From: Antedon mediterranea | Taxonomy: Eukaryota; Echinodermata; Crinoidea; Comatulida; Antedonidae | DNA: 64,000 nt | Direction: 5' to 3' | Assembly (NCBI RefSeq): GCF_964355755.1 | Contig: NC_092674.1 | Location: 14,079,001-14,143,000 of the forward strand | Shown: one piece after another, positions 1 to 10,577 of the stretch | Layout: the number at the start of each line of letters is the position of its first letter | How positions within the stretch are numbered: position 1 is the first letter of the stretch | Translations under genes and position numbers: made by a program | Notes under the pieces: model-generated | The model's input: only the letters and a program-made list of their open reading frames with translations | Told to the model about the DNA's origin: nothing | Database searches by the model: none

Positions 1-17
1 AATGATTTACACGGTCT

Positions 18-3000
18 TTTGATGATATCGGTCGCGTTTGAAATTGGTCGCCCTATTTTGTATGGAGCGGGATGCATGCTAGCGGGATATACATTTTCTT
101 CATTTATATAGATTTAATTGATATTTTGTAGGGGCTAGATTATTTATGTGGATATTTTTTATTTGGTTATCAATCGGAGAAGGACTATGTCTTTCCAAAA
201 TAGTCATTTCTAAACACGTTTAAATATTAAATTAGGTAAATATTATATCAGGCATATAATAATTTACCTCCAGTTATATGTACTGTAATTAATATATTAT
301 ATAGAGAATACGTCTGTCCTTTATTATGCAAGCAATTACGTAAAAGAGAACAATTTATTTAAAAACAATAATTGTTACAATGTATAGCCCGTAAAGCCAG
401 CGTATCCATTGTTATACTTATGCATACTGTGGCAGATTATATCATGTCGTTAACAACATACTATTCGATCACCTAATTTTTAATTTTTTATTTTATTTAC
501 ATCCGTTATGTAGGATAATATTAAGTGTATAATAATAATTGTTGAGACAAATCACGTGTATACTTTTATTTCTAGTGTTTAAAATAGTTGTTAGTAAAAA
601 TGATCATTATATGCGGATGGTTAAAAGGCGAGTTACTGAAATAAACCCCCGAATAAGCCATATCGGTGATGCGCCTTCTATGATCGTGCAGCTGTTTCCT
701 CTAACAATGCGTTATTTTGCTGACGGGGTTTCCCTTTTTTTAAAAGCACGCACTTGTTAGTGTGTCAAATCATGGACAAAACACGACGTACGATCGTTGT
801 CCATGGCCAGGTAAAGATGACGTCTATTACTAATAACCATACTTTTAAAACGTCTATAGGCCTCCTGCACGTGTTTTTGTGAAACGATGTATATAATTTA
901 CGTATACTGTACGTCAATACTATAGAATAGATTTTAATTTGAAAAATATCTTTTATTTCTTTATTTACAATAATCATTTAATGTAAATAATTAAGTAAGT
1001 AGTCTCACATAACATCCAGACGTTCGTAAATCTAAATGTTTAAAGTGGAGCTCCACCCAGAAAATTACTATTTTTCATACATTTCAACTATTATTTAAAA
1101 ATATCATCCCCCATACTTCATATTTTTTTGATTTTTTTTTCAATGAGTACGAGTTTCTTGAAAATCACGCCTTTTTGCGTTTTGGGGGGATACCTTGTAA
1201 TTTCCTATTCTTTTACATGCAAAAGGGGGGTATATTTGAATAATGCTAAAAAATTAATTTCTTCACTAAAAAAAAAATTTTAAATGTAGTTTTATGTAAT
1301 TTTTCCAGATCTTTCTATTTCTGGTATAGTTATCGCGTATACATTGCGCAATTTTGCGTAAATAGACACTTTCCCCCGTTCGGGTCCAATTGGGTTTTTT
1401 ATTTTGCTAGGGAGTATGATCACGTGACATTTTTCACAATCACACTACTGCAGCTGGCGATCTGTTATTTTGTCGCGATGTTATTTTTGACAGGCAAAAA
1501 GTATATTAAAACATTCTGAATGTGACCCTATCATGTTTCACAGTGTAATAATGCGATTATGAGACTTATTACTAAAATGTCAAATCTAACGAGATTTGAG
1601 AAAGATGTGGCTATATATTCAATAAAGCTAGGCCTAGGCCTACTAGAGTGTAGGTATGTACCGATGCTGCTTGGGCTCCAGCTGCTAGGCTGACACTCAG
1701 CAGTGAAGTTTGTTCTGCTGTCACCCAACCTCGGCCTACCCATATGGGCCATGATAGGGTGCCTGAATAGTTTGCTTTTCAGTCAGGCCTAAGCTTCCAC
1801 ATCGCTTTACTACTCTTGTTCTGTATAGGATTTTGTGTTTCACAATTCTAATGTGCGAGAAAACCCAGGAATGATAAATGGGGCGAAACGACCAAGAATT
1901 GTCAAACCCATGAATGCATATAGCTAGCCTAGACAAAAAATTCAAGGCTAGCTAGGCTGAGCAGACGGCTTAGCTATGCCTGGCCCTAGCTTAAAGTTAA
2001 TAAACAATCTGATAAGATTATTATGCTGTTGTTGTACAGTGCAAATCATGAGGTTACAATACATGTAAATTATACCAGGGAGTTGCTCCCTGATTATACT
2101 GACATTTTTATCGGAAATATTACTTAGGCCTAGGCCTAAACAAATCGTATAAAATGTATTCCCCATTTTTCGACACATAATTTACCAAGGGGAGACATTT
2201 CACCCATGCGTTCACCGGCGACTAAAACGCGTCAGTTACTAAGTGTAACGCGTTTCACGACGTATTGTAAACTAATAACCCCTAAGTTACTGAAAAAGTG
2301 TAATGTATTAAAAAACACTATTTTCTGACCGATTTTTTAGAAATGAGTTTTTGGAAAATATTTCCGTATTTTCCCTGTTTTTTTTAGTAATCACTTTCAA
2401 TTAAACATACTTAAACATAATATAAGCTGAGAAAGTCTGAGTGTAGCTCCACTTTAAATATCAGTACCTCTTTGAGAATCGTGTCCACCTATAATTATCC
2501 ATACATTATTCTCACATCTATCATTGTACATCATAGACATACTGTAGGGCTGGTAGATTGATTTATAACGGAATATTATCTATATATTTTATTATTATCC
2601 TAAACCATGCTCACGTCAGAGTGGCGGATATCGAATGCAAAAATCATCATCATGCATCAAATTCCTTTATTGCATAAACCTCATTGAGCTGGTATCCACT
2701 TGCAGGTATAGAACGATTAAATTAAATTAAATTATTATTTATTTTCAAAACCTTAAACAACGGCATGCTAAAAGAACACACAATTCATTCAAACCTGTAA
2801 GATAAAATGGAAACACAAATTATTTATAAATAATGAGATAAATATTTATATTTACTGTACTTAAAAAATAACGATCGAGGTTTAAAAAAATGTCAAACAG
2901 TAGTATTATTAGAAATTCCAAAATTCAAAATTAACTAAAAACATAATGAACGTTTTCATTAAAAATGTATCTAATGCGCCATATACAAATTAGCGCGACC

Positions 3001-3145
3001 AAAATAAAACGCGACCGATATCGTAACTAATAGGATAAAAAGCGTATCTAGCGGCGCTCCATACAAAATACCGGATGTTTATTTTATCGCGACCGATTTC
3101 AAACGCGATCGATTTCAAGCGCGACCGATTTCATCTGACACCATT
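18..3145. mobile_element. DNA transposon-like element with arrayed inverted ends
   Basis: The left end (about 18-70) contains atatcggtcgcgtttgaaat followed by tattttgtatggagcg. The right end (about 3046-3140) carries the reverse complement of both blocks, with the 13-14 bp unit gcgaccgatttca present about three times. These look like terminal inverted repeats built of short subterminal repeats, bounding about 3.1 kb of otherwise non-coding, AT-rich DNA. No transposase was recognised inside, so it is probably non-autonomous. A second element (1040-2457) is nested within it. The outer ends and target duplication are not resolved because the left end nearly coincides with the window edge. Small ORFs inside have no recognisable domain. 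Confidence 0.5.
1040..2457. mobile_element. TTAA-flanked non-autonomous DNA transposon
   Basis: The element begins TTAA then AGTGGAGCTCCACCCAG (1044-1060). It ends CTGAGTGTAGCTCCACT then TTAA (2437-2457). The two ends match as inverted repeats at 15 of 17 positions, and both are flanked by TTAA. A TTAA target duplication is characteristic of the piggyBac and Kolobok superfamilies, so one of these is inferred. The 1.4 kb interior has no convincing transposase. It lies inside the larger inverted-repeat element and must have inserted later. Confidence 0.6.
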
Positions 3146-3235
3146 TACACACGTCTATTCAGGCGATAGGCACATGTATACACCCTTTTTGACAAGTAAG
3201 TAAGTAAAAATACGTTACTAACAATATTGACGATT

Positions 3236-3338
3236 CTGGCGGCCGAAATGAACAATACATATTTTGTCTTTTTTGGCGTTTCATGATTTTGGGCGTTCCA
3301 TAACCGGCGGCCGAAATGACTGGCGGCCGAAATGATCA
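3236..3338. repeat. Array of GGCGGCCGAAATGA units (transposon end type)
   Basis: The unit ggcggccgaaatga occurs at about 3239, 3307 and 3322, ending in atcagacaccc. The neighbouring element's right end has the same layout with a different unit (gcgaccgatttca) and a similar terminal ctgacacc. This suggests the terminus of a second, related DNA transposon. A matching opposite end was not found in the window. It lies about 80 bp upstream of the MULE transposase fragment and may belong to it. Confidence 0.4.
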
Positions 3339-3416
3339 GACACCCTTTCTAGCCTACACTACCTACACGATTCGTATTACTATTAACCTAGGCCCTCTAG
3401 GCTTACCTAACTTTTT

Positions 3417-4126
3417 GTGAGGTGTGGTGAATCCATGAAGCAGGTACCAATGTTGTTTGCCATTATGTCCGGGAAGCGGAGACAAGATTACACGGCTGTG
3501 TTGAGGTCTGTTTTGCGCATCGTGCCGGTTGCCAGCGTGGTAAAAGTGGTTGCTGATTTTGAGGCGTCGATGTGGCAGTCCTTGCGTGAGGTTCTCCCGA
3601 ACATCGACATGACTGGCTGCTTGTTTCATTACACACAGGTAAGAGTTCACATTTTGGTTATTTCAACATTTCCTTTCCTGTTTATATCTTTCCACTGCTG
3701 CACGAAAAAGGAAACGTCATAACAACAATCATTTCTTATGCATGTGTTTCTTAAATGTTCCTATCTTTATAATGCTCCACCAAAATGTAAACGCTGAACT
3801 AATGTTATGTTATACATGTTTTCTTATTTTTCTCTTAGGCTATCTTTCGCAAGGTACAAGAAGTTGGCCTTCAACGTGCTTACATGGAGGAACCAAATAC
3901 CAGACTCTTCGTCCGACAACTGATGGCCTTACCCGTTTTGCCAGTGGAGCATGTACCTGCTGTGTTTCGGCGCCTGGAACAGGTTGCAGGCAACTCACCA
4001 CTCATGTTGGCGATGACCACGTATATGCGCAACTATTGGATTAATGGAGATGTGTTTACACCGATGGATTGCAGTGTGTTCCGCCAGCAAATAAGGACAA
4101 ATAATGAAGGCTTGGCTAAAATCTGA
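3417..4126 (+). pseudogene. MULE-type transposase domain fragment (two exons)
   Basis: Exon 1 (open from 3417 to 3638) and exon 2 (3839-4126) join in phase 0 across an intron with canonical gtaaga and ctcttag sites. The product matches the MULE transposase core: KQVPMLFAIMSGKRRQDY, then VVADFEASMW, then GCLFHYTQAIFRKVQEVGL, then LMALPVLPVEHVPAVF, and finally RTNN. In intact proteins RTNN is followed by EGWH; here the frame runs NEGLAKI and stops. No ATG is needed at 3417, and the upstream start is unknown. It is a C-terminally broken fragment of a Mutator-like transposase or of a domesticated relative. It sits 76 bp upstream of the first integrin exon on the same strand but is unrelated to it. 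Confidence 0.6.
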
Positions 4127-4844
4127 GCCTTGCTTTTTGCATGGACTTTATTTAAATACTAAATTATCTTGCCCATTTTATGTTTTTTTAAAATTTTTTC
4201 AGAGAACACTTAAAGATCAAACCTTTTCGATGAGTCTTGATAGACCCGAGGGTGGACTTGATGCCCGTATGCAAGCTACGGTCTGCAGGGTATCTAATTT
4301 TACCTATTTACTTGTTTAATGACTCACATTTGGGATGTATGCTAAATTAACCTGCATAATATTGATGGATCAAAAGTAGTTTTATTATTTTATGTTTATA
4401 TTGATTTAACTATCAATCAAAGGATGTGTCAATACTATTAATTTAATTTTAATGTAGGCCTACATTAATTAATAGTGAGCCTGTAATCGTACTGTTTACA
4501 ATGTTTGTTTGATTTGTGTTTAATTTAACTTTTTCTTTTGGCTAAGTTTTATAACATAAGTTAAAAAACATTTTTTTTCTAGAGAAGTGATTAACTTTAT
4601 TTCATTAGAACTACAAAATTGCCTATTTTCATGGGTTTTTTTTCATCTTTAAAACAGGAATTCAAAATGAAACACAACCAAGAGAAGGCCTTCCACACTT
4701 TTAATGATCATTTGATGTAATTGATTTTTTAGGAGCAAATAGGTTGGCGTAATTATTCAAGACGTCATTTTATTATTTATATGAGTGATGCAGGATTTCA
4801 CTTCGCACTTGATGGCAAGGTTTGTAGAAAAAAAATGTAAGATA

Positions 4845-5405
4845 TCAGGGGTAGCTGGCTCATTTGAGGTGTAACTGTATAATTTGAGGGGTAGCTGGCT
4901 CATTAGAGAGATAGCTGGCTCATTTGAGGGGTACTGTAAACTGTATCATTTGAGGGGTAGCTGTATGTATTACTTGAGGGGTAGCTGGCTCATTTGAGGG
5001 GTAGCTGTATCATTTGAAGTTTTCTGGATTATTTGAGGGGTAACTGTACCATTTGAGGGGTAACTGTATCATTTAAGGTTTGCTGGATTATTTGAAGGGT
5101 AACTGTATCATTTGAGGGGTAACTGTATCATTTGAGGTTTGCTGGATTATTTGAGGGGTAACTGTACCATTTGAGGGGTAACTGTACCATTTGAGGGGTA
5201 GCTGTATCATTTGAGGTTTGCTGGATTATTTGAGGGGTAACTGTACCATTTGAGGGGTAACTGTACCATTTGAGGGGTAACTGTACCATTTGAGGGGTAA
5301 CTGTACCATTTGAGGGGTAACTGTACCATTTGAGGGGTAGCTGTATCATTTGAGGTTTGCTGGATTATTTGAGTGGTAGCTGACGTATTTGAAGGGTAGC
5401 TGGCT
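4845..5405 (+). repeat. Minisatellite, about 20 bp unit
   Basis: About 27 imperfect tandem copies of catttgaggggtaactgtac, with variants such as ggtagctggct and ggtttgctggatt. Blocks of variants recur in a higher-order pattern between 5040 and 5360. It fills most of the intron between integrin exons 2 and 3. The reading frames through it are repeat artefacts. Confidence 0.9.
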
Positions 5406-6101
5406 AAAATATTTAGTCATAATTTAATTATTGTAAATAATTCACTCACATTATGAGTGAGTTCAAAAGTGGAAGAAAAAAAAATTGCAACCAAATGTTT
5501 TTAATTTTTCTTTTAGGTTGGCGGGCTGACCTTACCAAACGAGGGTGAATGTCATTTAGATGATCAAGGATATTATACTCATTCTGTAAAAAATGTAACT
5601 AATTTTCTGATTTACTTTTCTGATTTCATTTTTCATTGTTGTGTTACTTATGTAAATACGGACAATAATCCAAATACGAGATTGAATTGAAATCATATAA
5701 AAAACACAATAAATTAAATTACAATAATAATAATACGGTCAACCCTACCAACTGAACTCTCTGAAAACTGAAAACTTTCCCAAAACAAGACGTTTCTTGA
5801 ATTATAAATTAATTTTTACCATTAAAAACAAAAGATTTCTGATATTGGGAGAGTTGACTGTATTATCTATTAAAAATCCACATAATTCTATCAGAGGGGA
5901 AACGAGACAAAATGGCGCATACACTATCTGAACCCACGCTTTCTCAAACGCCTGTCAATTTCTTGTTATGCATTCCACTCCCTCTCTCAAATTATGATAA
6001 AAAGAGGTCAATACAAAGTATGATTGATATACATATTTTACATTTACTTTGTTTATTTTCAGGATTTTCCATCTTTAGGACAGCTTCATGAGAAATTTTT
6101 A

Positions 6102-6104
6102 TAA
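6102..6104 (+). other. In-frame TAA in integrin exon 4
   Basis: The exon reads DFPSLGQLHEKFL, then TAA, then RNVIPIFAVAKSKQ, and aligns without gaps to the beta-I domain segment that in vertebrate beta1 reads QKLSENNIQTIFAV. The stop occupies the position of a glutamate in beta1. A single GAA-to-TAA change would explain it. The exon is 108 nt and phase 0 to 0, so skipping it would keep frame. Confidence 0.8.
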
Positions 6105-6293
6105 AGAAATGTAATTCCAATTTTTGCAGTAGCAAAATCAAAACAGCGTGACGATCCAGCTCTTTATCAGGTATTGAATATGTTGAATCATAAAGATAGA
6201 ATACATTCTAGTATCTTGTGTTAGTTCTTTAGAATACTCCACATGCTAGTCCTATTAGTGCATGGGTTTAGTATATCTGATACTTGATCAACT

Positions 6294-6320
6294 TATATAT
6301 ATATATATATATATATATAT
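6294..6320. repeat. (TA)n microsatellite
   Basis: About 13 TA units in the intron after integrin exon 4. Confidence 0.9.
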
Positions 6321-7104
6321 TATCTGAAAAATAATGGTTGGATATGCCATTTTAATGTCATGTAATAGTTATTCAATTCCAAAAATTTGGTGGAAAAAAA
6401 TGATTTACCTACCTGCCAACAGTACAGCATCTACCCAGATCAGCACGCCAAGAGATGAACCCTGCTCTTTTTAAATAATGTACCAAGTTCTTTAACATGC
6501 ATTGTACAAGGGACCAGCAGCTTTATTTCCCATCCAGAGTATGAGGTATATTTTAATTTTGATTTCTTCATTTCAACAGGAAGTTGTAAATGAGTTTTTC
6601 CCAGGTGGATCTGTGGGAACACTAGCTAGTGATTCAAGAAACATTATTGAACTTGTTTGTAGTAGTTATGATGTAAGTTTGGAGTTTTCCTTAGCACCTT
6701 TATTTTTATTTGAGATTTTTTCCCAGTAGTTTTTTTTTTACCAATTATTATGTCATTAACACAAAACCAGCTAAGCAAACATTTATGCTGTTTGTGAAAC
6801 AATTTTTGGATTTATAGGCCTTTATCGAGTGTAAATAAAATTAGGCCTACATGCCATTAAAACTTCTTGAAAAATTGCTTTTTCTACAGACTTCGATGAA
6901 TAAAGTACTGACGATTTTTAATGATATTGCAATATATTTTTGTTTAATTGTTTTTATATAGTATTTATATGCATTTTTAATGTTGATACAAATTATATGT
7001 TATATGTATGTTATATGTAAATGTTTTTTATACTATCAGTGCAATAGGAGACCTACTAGATAGTGATTAAGTTTGCTTTTTAGGAATCCTGTCTCTGCCT
7101 AGTT

Positions 7105-7185
7105 TTGTGTAATGTTTTCTTTTCTTTGTCCATGTTTTTCTATATTGTATTTTTATGGAGACAAAAATAAATGAAATGAAATAAA
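7105..7185 (+). mobile_element. Probable LINE 3' end remnant
   Basis: The segment ends tttttatggagacaaaaata followed by aatgaaatgaaataaag, the short repeating 3' tail typical of CR1/L2-like non-LTR retrotransposons. No coding sequence is left. It lies in the intron after integrin exon 5. Assignment is by tail shape only. Confidence 0.35.
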
Positions 7186-7981
7186 GTTTGATGTAAATTT
7201 AATTTAAATTAAACATTTAACTACATAAAAAGACTTGACCTCAATTAAAGTAACATTTTTCTTGTTCAAAATTACTTTAATTCTGTAAAAAACATCTTTC
7301 ACACAGATGTGGAGTTATACACCATGCAGCGAAAGGATTAATGCACACATTTTGTTTATTGCACATGTTTTATTAGTTATTAGTATCATAATTAATTAAA
7401 AAAATTATTTTTATAGAAAATTACATCTGAGATTCAACTTGTAGACACGGTGACAGCTCCTATTCATGTAACCTACTCAGCCTATTGCGATGGCGAGACA
7501 TTGACGCCTAATTCGCAGAACTGTAGTAACATTCGCTTAGGAAATGTCATTAAATTTAAACTAGATGTTAGCGTTGATGAGTGTACAGCAAATCCTATCT
7601 CGTAAGACATGATTACATTGTTTATTACTAATCACAAGTGAGGCATTAACCTTGGTGTATGCATTGGCACGCTTAAAATAAATGTTTCTGCTGCCCAAGC
7701 CTGACCGACCCAAAATTTGCAGACATTTCTCTAGTGTCTTCTATTTCTATTGTAAAGTTTTGCCAATGTTATTAAATCTAAAATTTATATTATTTATTCA
7801 TAAAACACAAAATAGATTTAAAAAAATTGTCTTACTAATATGACCATGTATTTCAATTGATGGTGTTTCTGTGCAACATAACAATTCTTGTGTTTCTAGC
7901 ATTTCCCTTTTAAATGCAGTGACATAATCAATAATGATGATTTTAATGGTGACAATAAAGCATGATGATGACATAATAATA

Positions 7982-8098
7982 TATACGGCCATACTGCGGT
8001 GAAACACCGGTTCTCGTCAGATCACCGAAGTTGAGCAATGTTGGGCCGGTTGCGTTCTGGATGGGAGACCGTCTAGAAATCGCGGCGGGTGCTGTATA
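7982..8098 (+). repeat. 5S rRNA-derived sequence
   Basis: About 117 bp colinear with animal 5S rRNA: tacggccatac at the start, then gaaacaccggttctcgtcag, atcaccgaagtt, ggatgggagaccg (internal promoter region), and gggtgctgta at the end. Substitutions such as ttgagcaatg and gtctagaaatcg, and the lack of a clear terminator run directly after, argue for a pseudogene or SINE head rather than a working gene. It abuts tRNA-type SINE sequence. Confidence 0.75.
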
Positions 8099-8267
8099 TA
8101 CTGGAGAGTGATGGTGTAATGGTAATATCGGACTAGCATGTGATAGGCATGGGTTCGAGGTTATCTGTACCATACTAATTGCATCCTTAGTCAAGATGTT
8201 TTACTCTCATTGCCTCGTCCTTCGGATGGGATGTAAAGCCGTTGGTCCCGTGTACTTAACAGTTGTT
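8097..8267 (+). mobile_element. tRNA-derived SINE, copy 1 (truncated)
   Basis: Begins tatactggagagtgatgg and contains an A box (tggtgtaatgg) and B box (gggttcgaggt), the pol III promoter of a tRNA-derived SINE. A conserved body follows: attgcctcgtccttcggatg, ggatgtaaagccgttggtcc. It stops after gtgtacttaac and is followed at once by copy 2, giving a 171 bp tandem period. Its 5' end overlaps the end of the 5S-like sequence. Confidence 0.75.
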
Positions 8268-8485
8268 TATACTGGAGAGTGATGGTGTAATGGTAATATC
8301 GGACTAGCATGTGATAGGCATGGGTTCGAGGTTATCTGTACCACACTAATTGCATCCTTAGGCAAGATGCTTTACTCTCATTGCCTCGTCCTTCGGATGG
8401 GATGTAAAGCCGTTGGTCCTGTGTACTTAACTTGGTACACTATTCGAAAAGAGTAGGGGATCGTTTCCCGGTGTGCTGATCTGGT
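8268..8485 (+). mobile_element. tRNA-derived SINE, copy 2 (longer)
   Basis: Nearly identical to copy 1 over 165 bp (A box, B box, central body). It continues through cttggtacactattcgaaaa and agtaggggatcg, probably the normal 3' part missing from copy 1. The end is not sharply defined. It lies in the intron before integrin exon 7. Confidence 0.75.
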
Positions 8486-9173
8486 AGGCGCTGCGGTTGA
8501 ATACGCAGTGGTTGAACAAATAAGAGCTTTCATCTAATATTAATAAGTTACAAGTTACATGATGTGCTTGAATTTTTATCAAAATATTTAGTTTTTCAGT
8601 TAAACCTCTCGGATTTGAAGAGAACCTAGAAGTTGTCATAAGAACAAATTGTGAATGTGAATGTACCACATCTGTGACACCAGACAGTGAGCTATGTAGC
8701 AATGGTAATGGTTCACTGGTCTGTGGTATTTGTGAGTGTAATGAAGGCCGGTATGGAGAGGTCTGTGAATGTGATGACACTGGCTCAGATGAAACTGAAA
8801 CACTTGCAGATAGTTTACCATGTCAAACGTAAGTTAATTTTTCTAAGGTTTTTTCAACTTCTTTACTTTATTTCTTTTTTGCAAAAGCATGATATACCGC
8901 TAACCTAGTTTACTATTGTTTATTTATCATACATCAAGCATAACAAAAATATTCCTGTTGAGTATTTTACAATTGTTTAACCATTATTTTCTGAACACAT
9001 ACTGTAAACTATAGAGGGCAGAAAGCATAATTTTGATTTCTTATTTTCAATATCCAATCAATGAAATGATGTATAGGCCTATATGTACTTTTATGTTTAA
9101 AAAATATTAGTCAAATCCTATTTTTATTTATTTCAATAGAAGTAACTCATCTTTAGTTTGTTCAGGGCAAGGG

Positions 9174-9176
9174 TAA
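9174..9176 (+). other. In-frame TAA in integrin I-EGF exon 8
   Basis: The exon reads NSSLVCSGQG, then TAA, then CICEKCVCNKRQ, an I-EGF module in which one residue before the CxCxxC run is replaced by a stop. The exon is 77 nt with unequal phases, so it cannot be skipped without a frameshift. Confidence 0.8.
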
Positions 9177-10452
9177 TGCATATGTGAGAAATGTGTGTGT
9201 AACAAGCGACAAGTAGGTGAAATATGATTTAGTATAGTTTTCTTATTGGGCCATATCAGTAGGTCAACTATTACAGTATGTACTGTGAGTATACTATAGT
9301 GGGTCAATTAGAGGAAAAAAGAAGTTTTTTAAAATCTGTTGCTGATGATAATTGACAATTAGTAGGTGCAAAAGATTAAAAATAATGTAACCCTATACAT
9401 AGAGAATGTCACTATTTTATATAGGGTTTGAGAGGAGGAGGCGAGACTCAAGTTTGTTATTTATAACTATTGTACATGTTAAGTTTCTCTATTTCTAATA
9501 ATAGTCAACCACTATGCGATCACAGACACTGGTGTCGTGACCAGTTAGTTTAATAAAATATATTTTTTTTTTATTTATTCGGTATATAAAAATATATTAC
9601 AAAACGACAGTCAAGGACTGAAATGAAATGTATTACAAATGACTAAAAATTAGTTAATAATAATATACAATCAATAAATATATATTACAGTTAAAATGTT
9701 ATTACCATATTAACATGTTTTATAATGCCAAGCTAGATTATAATCCAACCCACTAATTTTTTACCAAATGTTGTAACCTGGATCCTGATAATATACTGGT
9801 CATATATTTTCTTGAATGCGATTAATATAATATAAAATGTATTATAAATAGAGCTTTTTTGTTATGATTAATATTTTTTTCTTTTTCAAGAATCCTTTAG
9901 AAAAAATCACAGGAAAGTTTTGCAACTGTGATAACTTCTCTGGTCGCAGAGATTCTGCTGACCTCATTTGTGGTGGTATGTTCAATTTTGTTTATATTTT
10001 CTTTTTCCTGCACAGACTTTGGTCAATTTAAGCTCTGCTCACAATATTAAGGACCATATCAGCATTTTTCTACTACAGTAACTAAATATCTTGAATATGA
10101 TTTAGTCTGTTTCAAATGTAGAAGCTGTGAGAGTCACTGCAATAAACAGTGTGTATTATTACCCAAACTAGATTATTAGATTATTGCATAAACAGGTTAA
10201 ACAGAAACAAAATAGTTTAGTTACTTCAATAAGTGCAATAAGATAATCAATCTCTGTAGAAAATGTATTATATTATTTCTCTGTGATTTTTTTTTTATTG
10301 TAAATTGCCTTTAAACATCATGAAAATGGTAGTATACAAATGAGGTATTTAATTATTATTAATTATTATAAAAATGGTTTTGAGCATCTTGTGTATAATA
10401 TACAGTATGCTCTGTGCTATATAACATGGACTTGATAGAAATAATTTATGAC

Positions 10453-10577
10453 TAAGCTCTGTCTACACTATCACACTTTCTGTGCCTAAATTGACCTGCC
10501 GATGGACACGATAACATCATATCATATAAATACCCTTTTTTTGTCAAAAACTAGTGAGATACTGTAGACAGAGCTTA
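10453..10577. mobile_element. MITE, TAAGCTCTGTCTACA ends
   Basis: Inverted ends taagctctgtctacactat and, as reverse complement, taagctctgtctacagt bound a 125 bp AT-rich segment just upstream of integrin exon 10. A second copy of the family lies at 15572-15708. The superfamily is not assigned. Confidence 0.75.

Noticed and set aside
5128-5349. Minus-strand ORF of repeated TVTPQMVQLPLKWYSYPS
   Set aside because: Translation of the 20-bp minisatellite.
7982-8098. Functional 5S rRNA gene
   Set aside because: Several substitutions in conserved stems and no terminator run directly after; better called 5S-derived.
8427-8821. Minus-strand ORFs of 61-117 codons
   Set aside because: Antisense shadows of integrin exon 7 and the SINE.
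8599-8828. Exon start at the stronger-looking acceptor tttttcag (8598)
   Set aside because: It would create an immediate stop after joining to exon 6; the acceptor 7 bp upstream keeps the conserved frame into KPLGF.
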